A DNA stretch of 64,000 nt from Mycolicibacterium senegalense (lineage in GTDB: Bacteria > Actinomycetota > Actinomycetes > Mycobacteriales > Mycobacteriaceae). A program made the translations under genes and the position numbers. The notes below the pieces were generated by a model that searched no databases, was not told the DNA's origin, and worked only from the letters and a program-made list of their open reading frames with translations. Position 1 is the stretch's first letter. Every line of letters begins with the position of its first letter. Positions 7,569 through 16,438 of the stretch are shown here, piece by piece. Where the stretch lies: the NCBI RefSeq assembly GCF_019645875.1, contig NZ_CP081000.1, positions 496,001 through 560,000 of the forward strand. The letters are read 5' to 3'.

Positions 7569-10298
7569 CTAAGCGGTGTCGAGGGCGTCGAGGGCCTGAC
7601 GCAGTCCCGAACGCCTGGTGATGCCGAGTTTGGGAAAGACACGGTAGAGGTGAGCACCGACGGTCCGTGGTGACAGGTAGAGCTGTTCAGCAATCTCCTT
7701 GTTGCTGAGCCCTTCAGCGGCCATCTCCGCGATCCGTCGTTCCTGCCCGCTGAGTGTGACCTCGGTGGTGTAGCCGCGGTGCGGTGTGGAACCGGCAGCG
7801 CGCAGTTCGGCGGCGGTGCGCGCGGCCCAGGGTTCGGCACCGAGCGTTTCAAAGGCGTCGGCAGCTGCGGTGAGCGCGGTCTGGGCCTGTCGGTAGCGGC
7901 GTTGGCGGCGCAGCCACATCCCGTGCGCCAGCCGGATGCGGGCGTGCTCGAACGGAAAGGCCGACGCCGCGGGGTGGGCGATCGCAGCGTCGAACAAGGC
8001 GTCGGCGTCGTCCTCGTCGGCGACCAGTGCTGTCGCCCCGGCCACTGTCAGATCCAGCCGTGGGGAGATGGCACCCAGATTGAGCCGTTGGGCGGCAGCG
8101 ACGTGCTGGCGTGCGGCATCAAGGCGGCCGGATCGCACGGCCGCCTCAGCGAGATCGAAGATCGCCCGCAGTGCCTGATGGGAGTAGTGCGGGATATCCC
8201 CGGCAGCGCTGATCGCGGTCGCCGCCGTCCAGGCGGCCTCGTAATCGCCCTCGGTGAGGGCACACAGCAGAGCGATGCGTTTGGTGTAGCCGAGGTGCAG
8301 GCCCAGACGCCGGGGCCGGGCCCAGGCGTCCACCGCGGTACCGAGTTCGCGGGCACGCTGAATTTCACCTTTGGAAGCGGCCAGCAATCCTTCGAACGCG
8401 AGGAACTGATGCTCGAACATTTCGTGGCCGTGCTCGCGGGTCAAAGCCAGACCACGCTGCGCGGTACGTTCGGCGTCACTCCACTGGCCACAATTGATCT
8501 GGTCCAGCAGCCTCAGCTGCTCCATCGTCATCGCGTTGGTCAAGGCTCCATCGGCGCTTTCGCGGGCCGTGTGGTCGTTCATCGCGACGCGAAAAGACTC
8601 CAGTGAGTCGACGTAGTAGGCGCTGACCCCCAACCGCATCAGATCCCACGGTTCGAGCATGTCGAGGTGGTGCTGGATATCGTGTAGCCGCGCGACCACG
8701 GTGGCCCCGCGGTAGCCCACATCACCCCAGGCGTCGCGATACACAAGACATTTCGGATCTACGCGATCGGCAACGGCGTCGATCGCGAGATCGGTGAGGG
8801 CCCATTTATCCGGGTCGGCGCAGTACTGGCTGACCGCCAGCAGAGTGTTGACCAGCCGGGTCACCGTGGCGTCGTCGAGGTCATCGGCGACGGCCAGCGC
8901 ATCGATCATCCGGCGATGGGTGGAGATGACATCTCCATCGCGGTAGAGCGCCAGGTAGGACTGCGTGAGTGCGGCAGCGGCACGCTCGGCTGGGCTTCCG
9001 GTGGAGGCAGGTCCGGTGTAATCGGCCAGCAGGGAAGCCGCGTCATCGAGACGTGCGGCTTGGGCGGCCACAAACGCGGCTTCGCCCGACAGTTGCGCTC
9101 GCCGGCCGGGTTTCTTGCTCAACTCGGCGGCGCGGCGTAGCAAGCTGACCGCTGTGCGAGATCCGCCGCGCCGGATCGAGGCATTGGCGGCATCTTCTAG
9201 GACGGCCGAGACGTTGTCGTCGGGGTCGATAGTGGCCGCCGACAGGTGTGCGGCGCGACGCACGATGTCGTGGGTGTAGAGCCCGGCGAGTTCGGCGTGC
9301 GCGGCGCGACGTTCGTTGGCCGTGGACATCTGGATGACCGCGGCACGCACCAGCGGGTGCCGAAACACCAGTTCGCCGTCCTCATCGACGCGGAGCAACC
9401 CGTATTCGATGCCAGCCTCGGCGCCGCGCATCCGGTATCGAGATTGGCCACCTGTCACCCCGGTCGGCGAGGCGGCTGACCCGTCTAGTGCTGCGCGCAG
9501 CAATTCCGCCCGGGCTTGCGGATCCAGCTGGACCAGCCGGCCGCCGAAGACACCCTGCAGACGCTCGGTCAACGTGATCGCGGGCCCGCTGGCATTGGAG
9601 ATCGCGGCGTGGCGCGGCAGCTCATCGAGTGCCAGCGGGTTGCCGGCGGCCTCCTGCAGGATCAGTGCGCGCATCTCATCGGACAAATCGGGAAACTGCA
9701 TCCGCAGGTAGCTGGCGGCGGTGTCGGTGTCGAGGGCGCCGATCACAATGCGCGGCCATGGGCCATCACCGATCACCGAATGCACCTCGGCGCGGCAGAC
9801 GGCAAGGATCCGCACCCGCGGGTCGTGAAGGCGCTGTCCGGCAATCGTCACGACGGCCGCGGTGACCTCGTCGAGCCAATGGGCATCATCGATGACGACC
9901 AGCAGCGGTTTGTCGCGTGCCACCACGGAGAGCAGTTCCAGCCAGGCCAGGGCCATCACCAGCGGTGAAGCCGGGCCGGCGGTGTCGCGCCCGGTCGCCG
10001 GCGCCAGTGCCGCCGCCGTCTGCGGGTCGAGCTCGCCGAGCCGGTCCCGCCAGGGCAACACCAACTGGCTGAGACCGGCGAGAGCGAACTGCGCTTCGAA
10101 CTCCACCGCCATGATGGCCAGCACCTGCCACCCGTCGCTGGCCGCCGCGTCGGCCACATCGGCGATCAGAGCGGTCTTGCCGACCCCGGCGTCGCCGCGC
10201 ACCACCGCAGCACCGCGCCCCGCCGGCGTCGCCAGAAACGTCGCTACCTCAGCCAACTCGCGCGATCGTCCCACCAGCGGCTTGCGCAGATCGGTCAC
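7569..10298 (-). CDS. LuxR-family AAA regulator (LAL type)
   Basis: 909 residues. An N-terminal STAND/AAA ATPase has Walker A in VVRGDAGVGKTALI (residues ~35-48) and Walker B in LLVVIDDAHWLD (~120-132). A long alpha-helical, TPR-like middle follows. The C-terminal LuxR helix-turn-helix has LSGQERRIAEMAAEGLSNKE and LYLSPRTVGAHLYRVFPKLG. LAL proteins are ATP-dependent activators, often of catabolic or secondary-metabolite genes. The gene sits between leftward and rightward enzyme genes that share an upstream motif, so it is the natural candidate regulator of the cluster. The GTG start at 10298 fits the usual start just before the GRSREL segment. Confidence 0.93.
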   Translation of the reverse strand: MTDLRKPLVGRSRELAEVATFLATPAGRGAAVVRGDAGVGKTALIADVADAAASDGWQVLAIMAVEFEAQFALAGLSQLVLPWRDRLGELDPQTAAALAPATGRDTAGPASPLVMALAWLELLSVVARDKPLLVVIDDAHWLDEVTAAVVTIAGQRLHDPRVRILAVCRAEVHSVIGDGPWPRIVIGALDTDTAASYLRMQFPDLSDEMRALILQEAAGNPLALDELPRHAAISNASGPAITLTERLQGVFGGRLVQLDPQARAELLRAALDGSAASPTGVTGGQSRYRMRGAEAGIEYGLLRVDEDGELVFRHPLVRAAVIQMSTANERRAAHAELAGLYTHDIVRRAAHLSAATIDPDDNVSAVLEDAANASIRRGGSRTAVSLLRRAAELSKKPGRRAQLSGEAAFVAAQAARLDDAASLLADYTGPASTGSPAERAAAALTQSYLALYRDGDVISTHRRMIDALAVADDLDDATVTRLVNTLLAVSQYCADPDKWALTDLAIDAVADRVDPKCLVYRDAWGDVGYRGATVVARLHDIQHHLDMLEPWDLMRLGVSAYYVDSLESFRVAMNDHTARESADGALTNAMTMEQLRLLDQINCGQWSDAERTAQRGLALTREHGHEMFEHQFLAFEGLLAASKGEIQRARELGTAVDAWARPRRLGLHLGYTKRIALLCALTEGDYEAAWTAATAISAAGDIPHYSHQALRAIFDLAEAAVRSGRLDAARQHVAAAQRLNLGAISPRLDLTVAGATALVADEDDADALFDAAIAHPAASAFPFEHARIRLAHGMWLRRQRRYRQAQTALTAAADAFETLGAEPWAARTAAELRAAGSTPHRGYTTEVTLSGQERRIAEMAAEGLSNKEIAEQLYLSPRTVGAHLYRVFPKLGITRRSGLRQALDALDTA

Positions 10299-10337
10299 CG
10301 CCGGGCCTGCTCAGTCATCCGCCGGCTATCGCTTTGA

Positions 10338-10355
10338 GTCATTTGACCGATCCCG
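10338..10355 (+). promoter_or_regulatory. Repeated 18-bp motif, copy 1
   Basis: GTCATTTGACCGATCCCG, containing a GTCA-TT-TGAC inverted repeat. It starts 81 bp before the ATG of the haloalkane-dehalogenase-like gene. A 16/18 match occurs at almost the same distance (82 bp) before the SDR start. This is a candidate operator or activator site, possibly for the LAL protein encoded next door. Confidence 0.6.
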
Positions 10356-10418
10356 CGCGGACTCGCGCTGACGAGGGTGAGATGCACACCCTCTCACAAC
10401 ACCAGATCGGAGCCAGAC

Positions 10419-11288
10419 ATGCCGCACTACCGGAGCATCACTGTCAACGGCCAGGACATCTTCTACCGCGAAGCCGGTGACCCGAACCTTCCGAGCCTGC
10501 TTCTCCTGCACGGATTCCCGACCAGCTCGCACATGTTTCGCGACCTCATCCCGCTGCTCAGTGACCGCTATCACGTCGTGGCACCAGACCATCTCGGCTT
10601 CGGCTACAGTTCGATGCCCTCGACGAAGGAATTCACCTACACGTTCGCCGCTCTGGCCGAACTGACCGAAGCGTTCACCGACGCGCTCGGACTGACCCGG
10701 TTCGCGGTCTATGTCCAGGACTACGGCGCGCCGATCGCCTGGCGGCTGGCACTGCGCCGCCGCGACAGCATCACCGCCGTCATCACCCAGAACGGCAACG
10801 CCTACACCGCCGGCCTCATCGACGACTTCTGGCGCGCGGTGCTCGAATACGCCCAAGACCCCACGCCCGAACACGAAGCCCCGGTCCGGGCGGCGCTGAA
10901 TCTCGACTCGACCAAATGGCAGTACCTGCACGGCGTCGCCGACCCGACCCTGGTATCCCCGGACGCCTGGTGTCACGCCCAGGATCGGCTGGACCGGCCC
11001 GGCAACGACGACATCCAACTGGCCCTGTTCCGGGACTATCCGACCAACATCGCCCTCTACCCCCAGGTGCATGCCTGGCTGCGTGACTACGGCATCCCCG
11101 TCCTGGCCGTCTGGGGCGAAAACGACCCGATCTTCGGCCCCGACGGCGCCCGCGGGTTCGCCGCCGACACCGCCGACTGCGAAGTACACCTGCTACCCAC
11201 CGGCCACTTCGCCCTGGAAACCCATCACGAGGTGATCGCCGGTCTGATCGAGACGTTCCTCGACGAGCGCAAGCACCGGTGGTCGTGA
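10419..11288 (+). CDS. Alpha/beta hydrolase with Asp nucleophile (haloalkane dehalogenase/epoxide hydrolase-like)
   Basis: 289 residues from ATG at 10419, preceded by GGAG at 7 nt; the in-frame GTG at 10377 lacks an RBS. It has LLLLHGFPTSSHMF (oxyanion HGFP) and PDHLGFGYSS. The nucleophile elbow is YVQDYGAPIAW, with Asp instead of Ser, as in haloalkane dehalogenases, fluoroacetate dehalogenases and epoxide hydrolases. The acid is in WGENDPIFGPDGA and the catalytic His in PTGHFALETH. It probably hydrolyses an epoxide or carbon-halogen bond through a covalent ester intermediate. It is followed by the SDR, which has its own upstream motif copy. Confidence 0.88.
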   Translation: MPHYRSITVNGQDIFYREAGDPNLPSLLLLHGFPTSSHMFRDLIPLLSDRYHVVAPDHLGFGYSSMPSTKEFTYTFAALAELTEAFTDALGLTRFAVYVQDYGAPIAWRLALRRRDSITAVITQNGNAYTAGLIDDFWRAVLEYAQDPTPEHEAPVRAALNLDSTKWQYLHGVADPTLVSPDAWCHAQDRLDRPGNDDIQLALFRDYPTNIALYPQVHAWLRDYGIPVLAVWGENDPIFGPDGARGFAADTADCEVHLLPTGHFALETHHEVIAGLIETFLDERKHRWS

Positions 11289-11323
11289 GGCGGGCACCTG
11301 CTCGTCCCAGGCCAGCAACTTAG

Positions 11324-11341
11324 GTCGTTCGACCGATCCCG
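11324..11341 (+). promoter_or_regulatory. Repeated 18-bp motif, copy 2
   Basis: GTCGTTCGACCGATCCCG, 16/18 identical to the copy at 10338. With the preceding G it forms GGTCG-TT-CGACC. It starts 82 bp before the SDR ATG. Confidence 0.6.
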
Positions 11342-11405
11342 TCGGAATCCCCGCCGTCGAGCATGAGTACTGCAACCCATCCCGCACTTGAAAGGACTTC
11401 ACGAA

Positions 11406-12119
11406 ATGTCTTCTCCCGCACCCGTTGTCGTCATCACCGGCGCCTCCCAAGGCATCGGCGCCGCACTGGTCTCGGCCTACCGTGCCCGCGGCCACCGCGT
11501 CATCGCCAACTCCCGCACCATCGCCGAGAGCACGGACGCTGACCTGGTGACCGTCGCCGGCGACGTCGCCGACCCAGCCACCGCCGAGGCCATCGTCACC
11601 GCCGCATTGGAGCGCTTCGGCCGCATCGACACCCTGGTCAACAACGCCGGCATCTTCATCGCCAAACCGTTCACCGACTACACCGCAACCGATTTCGCCA
11701 GCATGGTCGCGGTGAACCTGGCCGGCTTCTTCCACGTCACCCAGCGGGCGATCGGGGCCATGGCCGAACAGGGCAGCGGTCACGTCGTGAGCATCACGAC
11801 CAGCCTGGTCGATCAACCGCTGGCCGCGGTCCCGTCGGCGCTGGCCTCCCTCACCAAGGGAGGGATCGACGCCGCCACACGTTCCCTGGCGATCGAGTAC
11901 GCCAGCCGGGGCATCCGCATCAATGCGGTCGCCCCGGGCATCATCAAGACGCCCATGCACCCGGTCGAGACCCACGCACAGCTGGACGCCCTGCACCCGG
12001 TCGGCCACATGGGCGAGATCGCAGACGTCATCGATGCGGTGCTCTACCTCGACACCGCCGGGTTCATCACCGGTGAAACCCTGCACGCCGACGGGGGCCA
12101 GCATGCCGGCCGCTGGTGA
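11406..12119 (+). CDS. Short-chain dehydrogenase/reductase with altered active site
   Basis: 237 residues from ATG at 11406, with GAAAGGA upstream; the in-frame start at 11388 is less suitable. The Rossmann motif TGASQGIG (11-18), the NNAG motif (79-82) and INAVAPGIIKTPM are present. The canonical YxxxK pair is broken. Lys151 is present (SLTKGG), but the position four residues earlier is Ala147 rather than Tyr, while a Ser (133) upstream is retained. Either the protein uses another general acid or it is a non-redox or regulatory SDR homologue. No frameshift is visible. Confidence 0.85.
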   Translation: MSSPAPVVVITGASQGIGAALVSAYRARGHRVIANSRTIAESTDADLVTVAGDVADPATAEAIVTAALERFGRIDTLVNNAGIFIAKPFTDYTATDFASMVAVNLAGFFHVTQRAIGAMAEQGSGHVVSITTSLVDQPLAAVPSALASLTKGGIDAATRSLAIEYASRGIRINAVAPGIIKTPMHPVETHAQLDALHPVGHMGEIADVIDAVLYLDTAGFITGETLHADGGQHAGRW

Positions 12120-12312
12120 GCCTTTCGCCGCTACGCCCCCGGAATGATCGTGGGCTGTTTGTCTGTTGACCTCCATGCCGGCGCCCTCACGCCGACCCAA
12201 TTGACCGTCGTGCTGGTGCTGGTCGAGAAGCCGATCCGATGGCGTATCAACCAGCACCGCCTCTGCCTTATCCCCTAAAAGCCGTCCACCAACACCAGAT
12301 ACAGAGACCACT

Positions 12313-13248
12313 ATGCCGACCCCACCCACCACCACCGGCCCGGCGATCCTCGTCATCGGGACCGGAGAACTCGGCGCCAGCGTGCTCGCCGCGCTGTCCC
12401 ACCACGTGAGCACCCACCCCGGCGCGGCCAGCATCACCGTGCTGCTGCGCCCGCCAGCCCCTGGAACCAATCCAGTCCGCGACAGTCGCAGTGCAGAACT
12501 GGCCAAGATGGGCGTCGCGATCGAGCACGCCGACATCGCCGGTGCATCGGTGAGCGACCTCACGGCGATCATGAAGCGCTATCACACTGTCATCAGTTGC
12601 ATCGGATTCGCCGCCGGAGCCGGAACCCAGCTCAAGCTGGCCCAGGCCGCCCTCGCTGCCGGCGTGTCCCGGTACTTCCCGTGGCAGTTCGGTGTCGATT
12701 ACGACGAAATCGGCCGTGGCAGCGCCCAACCCCTGTTTGACGAGCAACTCGACGTGCGTGATCTGCTGCGCCGCCAACGGGCCACCGAATGGGTCATCGT
12801 GTCCACCGGGATGTTCACCAGCTTCCTGTTTGAACCGGCCTTCGGCGTTGTCGACCTGGCCGCCAACACCGTGCACGCGCTGGGTAGCTGGGACAACCAG
12901 CTCACCCTCACCACTCCCGAAGACATCGGCGTGCTCACCGCCGACATCGTGTTCGCTACACCGCGAATCCGTGACACCGTCGTCTACCTCGCCGGTGACA
13001 CCATCAGCTACCGCGAGCTTGCCGACATCGTCGACCGGGTCCGCCACACCACGGTGACCCGCCAGGAATGGAGCACCGAGTTCCTGCTCGACCAACTCGC
13101 CGCCGAGCCGACCGACACAATGCGCAAGTACCGCGCGGTGTTCGCCCGTCCCACCGGCGTTGCGTGGCCGAAAGAGCAGTCCTACAACGCAGTTCATGAC
13201 ATCGCGACGACTAGTGTCGAGGACTGGGCGAAGAAAAACCTAGTGTGA
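12313..13248 (+). CDS. NmrA-like / isoflavone-reductase-type NAD(P)-binding protein
   Basis: 311 residues. The N-terminal dinucleotide site is ILVIGTGELGASVLAALSHH. The segments ISCIGFAAGAGTQLKLAQAA and RYFPWQFGVDYDEIGRGSAQ are typical of the NmrA/isoflavone reductase branch of atypical SDRs. Such proteins are NADPH reductases or NAD(P)-ratio sensors. The gene follows the SDR at about 190 bp and converges on the YhdH-type gene. A 66-bp copy of its 3' half (12919-12984) recurs at 17459-17524. Confidence 0.85.
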   Translation: MPTPPTTTGPAILVIGTGELGASVLAALSHHVSTHPGAASITVLLRPPAPGTNPVRDSRSAELAKMGVAIEHADIAGASVSDLTAIMKRYHTVISCIGFAAGAGTQLKLAQAALAAGVSRYFPWQFGVDYDEIGRGSAQPLFDEQLDVRDLLRRQRATEWVIVSTGMFTSFLFEPAFGVVDLAANTVHALGSWDNQLTLTTPEDIGVLTADIVFATPRIRDTVVYLAGDTISYRELADIVDRVRHTTVTRQEWSTEFLLDQLAAEPTDTMRKYRAVFARPTGVAWPKEQSYNAVHDIATTSVEDWAKKNLV

Positions 13249-13324
13249 GATGACTCGTCCACCGCAGGGGCGTGCTGCGCTGATTTGAGATGAAGAGCCC
13301 ACGTTGCCGATTGAAAGCGACGCC

Positions 13325-13357
13325 GAGCCGGCCGGGAACTCACTTCCCGGCCGGCTC
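13325..13357. terminator. Bidirectional terminator between convergent genes
   Basis: A perfect 14-bp stem, GAGCCGGCCGGGAA (13325-13338) paired with TTCCCGGCCGGCTC (13344-13357), with a 5-nt loop. It lies between the 3' ends of the NmrA-like gene and the YhdH-type gene. Confidence 0.8.
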
Positions 13358-13411
13358 GCGACGAAATACCACGATCCCCAATCCCTACCGGCCAAACCGT
13401 GGCAGGCGTCG

Positions 13412-14485
13412 TCAAGATGTTGGATCGACTCGCACTAGCGTGCGGCCACGGTTGGTGCCGGCGTGGATTCGTGCCAACGCCTCGGCAACCTCTGCCAGGC
13501 CGACCTCATCGGTGGCAAGCTTGTCGAGCAGCGGCGGACGCAAGTCACCGGCCAGACGTTCCCACACCTGCCGGCGGCGAAGGATAGGGCACTGCACTGA
13601 ATCGATGCCCAGCAGCGACACACCGCGCAGGATAAAGGGAAACACCGTGGTAGGTAACGCAACCCCTCCAGTGTTGCCCGATGCAGCCACTGCGGACCCG
13701 TATCGCATGGACGCCAGCACCGCCGCCAGGGTGCTACCACCGACGGAGTCGACCGCGCCCGCCCACGTCTCCTTCTGTAACGGCCGTGCCGGATCGCCGA
13801 TCCCGGACCGGTCGACGACAACCGAGGCTCCCAGCGCGTGCAGCCAATCGGTCGCATCCGTCTTGCCCGTTACCGCGGTGACGGTAAAGCCCTGCGCCGC
13901 CAGAATGGAGACCGCAACACTGCCCACGCCGCCGGTCGCTCCGGTCACCACGACCGGCCCCTCATCAGGACGAAGTCCATACTCCTGCAAGGTGATAACG
14001 CTCAACGCCGCCGTGAATCCGGCCGTGCCCAACGTCATCGCCTCGCGCAAACTCAGCCCGGCAGGCAGGGGCACGATCCAGTCTGCGGGCACACGGGCAT
14101 ACGTGCTGTATCCACCATGATGGGCCACCCCGAGGTCATAGCCGTGTACGACCACCGGTGCACCGACGTCCAGACCAGAACTGCCCGGGTCCACGATCTC
14201 ACCCGCAAGGTCTATTCCGGGAATGAGCGGGTTGATGCGGGCGACTTTGCCGTCTTTGCGGGTCGCCAGCGCATCCTTGAAATTCACACTCGACCACGAC
14301 ACGGCGATGAGGACATCCCCCTCTCCGAGTTCATCGGCTCCAACTGTGCGAAGTGCCAGCGTGGTCTGTGCACCTTCGGAGTCGGCGATGAGCGCACGGA
14401 CCTGAGGCGACGTACCCGCTTCGGCAGGGTCGCCGTCCCGCTGGCCGCCTGCCTGCGATGCATCCGAACTCGGCTCAAACTCCAT
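13412..14485 (-). CDS. MDR-family quinone/acryloyl-CoA reductase, YhdH/AcuI-type
   Basis: 357 residues from ATG at 14485 with AGGAG 5 nt upstream; a longer frame to 14572 is unlikely. The segments VSWSSVNFKDALATRKDGKV, PLIPGIDLAGEIVD, ATGGVGSVAVSILAAQG and AAVAASGNTGG are characteristic of the zinc-free YhdH/YhfP/AcuI branch of medium-chain reductases. This branch uses NADPH to reduce acryloyl-CoA or related enones. The first ~25 residues are a low-complexity, acidic extension before the usual N-terminus. A good copy of the cluster's 18-bp motif sits about 120 bp upstream. Confidence 0.88.
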   Translation of the reverse strand: MEFEPSSDASQAGGQRDGDPAEAGTSPQVRALIADSEGAQTTLALRTVGADELGEGDVLIAVSWSSVNFKDALATRKDGKVARINPLIPGIDLAGEIVDPGSSGLDVGAPVVVHGYDLGVAHHGGYSTYARVPADWIVPLPAGLSLREAMTLGTAGFTAALSVITLQEYGLRPDEGPVVVTGATGGVGSVAVSILAAQGFTVTAVTGKTDATDWLHALGASVVVDRSGIGDPARPLQKETWAGAVDSVGGSTLAAVLASMRYGSAVAASGNTGGVALPTTVFPFILRGVSLLGIDSVQCPILRRRQVWERLAGDLRPPLLDKLATDEVGLAEVAEALARIHAGTNRGRTLVRVDPTS

Positions 14486-14590
14486 GGTGTCTCCTAAAAG
14501 TCGCGGCGCTCGCCGTGCCTTCGCTCGCAGCGCAAGGGTTGAACGCCCAATCAATCTTGCCGAGACCAGCATGTGCCCGGGGCAGTCCGC

Positions 14591-14608
14591 TGCAATCAGT
14601 CAAATGAC
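14591..14608 (-). promoter_or_regulatory. Repeated 18-bp motif, copy 3
   Basis: On the minus strand this reads GTCATTTGACTGATTGCA. It matches the 10338 copy at 14 of 18 positions and includes the complete GTCATTTGAC core. It lies upstream of the YhdH-type gene. The rest of 14486-14776 holds no gene that I can support. Confidence 0.5.
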
Positions 14609-14776
14609 TGCATCTGACTTGAGGCATCGCAAAAGGGGTGGGTGACAACAGCCGCCGATTGAGCTACACCGATGTCACCCACCATTTCGATCTCTACGGG
14701 GTCTGTCCACGATGTCGCGGCACCCGTTGACAGCCGAAGCGCTGCAAACACCGCAGTCGCTGGTGAGCCAACATCT

Positions 14777-15655
14777 CTACCCCTGGTGCTTGACCTTCGC
14801 GCTGTGCTCACCGTCGCGCTGGACCGTGTGATGTAGCGCGCGCACGGGCCGCACCCACAGTGCGGCGAACACAACCTGTATGACGGCGAAGATCGCGACA
14901 GTCGGTCCAGTCGGCAGTGCGGCGTGATAGCTGACGAGCAGCCCGGCGGTTCCCGCCAGCAGCCCGGAACCAATGGCGATGAGCAGCATGGTGTGCAGTG
15001 ATCGGGCGAGCAGCCGCGCGGCGACCGCGGGGGCGATGACAAGGGTCACCGCCATCAACACACCGACGGTCACCATTCCCGCGACCACGGTCAACGACAG
15101 CACGACCAGCAGGGTGGCGTCGACCAGCCCGACGTGGATGCCCACGGTACGTGCGTGCACGGCGTCGAACGTGGTGGCCAGCAACACCGGTCGCAGCGCG
15201 ACGACGATCAGAGCAACAAGCAACGCCAGGGCCACGTCGACAGCCACGTCGGTGCCGGTGACCGTCAGTGGATTACCGAACAGAATGTGGGCCAATGCCC
15301 GCGGATCACTCTGCAGGGACACCCCGATCACACCGAGTGCAAACAGTCCTTGTCCGACGACGCCGATCGCCCCGTCCTCGGGTATCCGGGCCCGCACGAC
15401 CAGTACCGAGACGATCAGTGCCATTGTCACGGCGGCGATCAGGCCGCCCAGCAGCAGGCTGGCACCGATGATCGAGGCGCCCGCGACGCCGGCCAAGATA
15501 CCGTGGCTCATCGCGTCGGTCAGATAGACCAGGCGGCGCGACAGCGCCCATATTCCACACATCGGCGCAGCCACGCACACCGCCAGGGTCGCGACCGCTG
15601 CCCGCACCATGAACTCGTAGTCGAACGGGTCGGCAAGCCACGACCACCAGCTCAC
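14777..15655 (-). CDS. Metal ABC transporter permease (ZnuB/MntB type)
   Basis: 292 residues and strongly hydrophobic, with about eight or nine membrane segments. Family features include LSRRLVYLTDAMSHGILAGV and VGQGLFALGVIGVSLQSD. It forms the inner-membrane channel of a divalent-metal importer of the ABC-3 family. Its start overlaps the ATPase stop by 4 bp, so the two are translationally coupled. Zinc is the more likely substrate because of the Zur/Fur-like palindrome at the head of the operon; manganese is possible. Confidence 0.9.
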   Translation of the reverse strand: MSWWSWLADPFDYEFMVRAAVATLAVCVAAPMCGIWALSRRLVYLTDAMSHGILAGVAGASIIGASLLLGGLIAAVTMALIVSVLVVRARIPEDGAIGVVGQGLFALGVIGVSLQSDPRALAHILFGNPLTVTGTDVAVDVALALLVALIVVALRPVLLATTFDAVHARTVGIHVGLVDATLLVVLSLTVVAGMVTVGVLMAVTLVIAPAVAARLLARSLHTMLLIAIGSGLLAGTAGLLVSYHAALPTGPTVAIFAVIQVVFAALWVRPVRALHHTVQRDGEHSAKVKHQG

Positions 15656-16380
15656 GCGGCCGCCCGTCGGGTGAAAATGTGTTCGACGCCGTTGGTGTCA
15701 AGCACATCGGCGCTGATGCCGTCGGCGACCACCGCTCCTCCTATCAGGGCCACCGTTCTGGTGAAAGATGCTCGCGCGATGGCGATTTCGTGCAGTGCGC
15801 AGATGAGTGTCCCGCCGGAACGGGTGAAGGCACCGAGCAGTTCCATCATGGTGTCCGTGGTGGTGAGGTCGAGCCCGGTCAGGGGCTCATCCATGATCAT
15901 GACGTCGGGCTCCTGCACCAGCGCCCGGGCGAGTAGTACCCGCTGTGCTTGGCCACCGGATAGTTCGGTGACGGGCCGATTCGCCAAGCTGGCCAGGCCC
16001 ACGGCCGTCAGCGCCTCGTCGACGGCGTCACGATCTCGTTGGTTGGGCCGATGCCACCACCATCGGTGCGGCCGACCCGCGGCCACCACATCACCGACGG
16101 TGAAGGGCAGATCCCATCGTGCCTGAGAACGCTGTGGCACGTAGCCGATTTCGACGGTGGTTGCCCGGTGATGACAGGCTTCAGCGTGCAGAATGACCTC
16201 GCCGCCCGCCGACGGTTCCAAACCTGCCAGGGCCCGCAACAGCGAGGACTTGCCGCTGCCGTTGTGGCCGACGACCGCCAGGGATTCTCCGGGATCGACG
16301 GCGAGGTCGGTGGGCTGCAGCGCCCGGCGCTCGCCGTAAGTGACGGTGAGCGCACGTGTTTCGATCAACGGCATCATCAT
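15652..16380 (-). CDS. Metal ABC transporter ATP-binding protein (ZnuC type)
   Basis: 242 residues. It has Walker A GHNGSGKSSLLRALAGL, the Q-loop in IGYVPQRSQ, the ABC signature VTELSGGQAQRVLLARAL, Walker B VMIMDEPLTGLD and a switch His in ICALHEIAIA. It energises the adjacent permease. It is the middle gene of the binding-protein/ATPase/permease operon, 58 bp after the binding-protein gene. Confidence 0.93.
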   Translation of the reverse strand: MMMPLIETRALTVTYGERRALQPTDLAVDPGESLAVVGHNGSGKSSLLRALAGLEPSAGGEVILHAEACHHRATTVEIGYVPQRSQARWDLPFTVGDVVAAGRPHRWWWHRPNQRDRDAVDEALTAVGLASLANRPVTELSGGQAQRVLLARALVQEPDVMIMDEPLTGLDLTTTDTMMELLGAFTRSGGTLICALHEIAIARASFTRTVALIGGAVVADGISADVLDTNGVEHIFTRRAAA

Positions 16381-16438
16381 CTGGTTGAAGCGGGCACATG
16401 GGCGACGACGGTGGCGTTACCCGTTGCGCAGCCGGGGT

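Noticed and set aside
11193..13197. Long minus-strand frames antisense to the SDR and NmrA-like genes
   Set aside because: Low-complexity Gly/Val/Asp composition typical of GC-rich antisense shadows. The plus-strand genes have clear motifs and RBSs.
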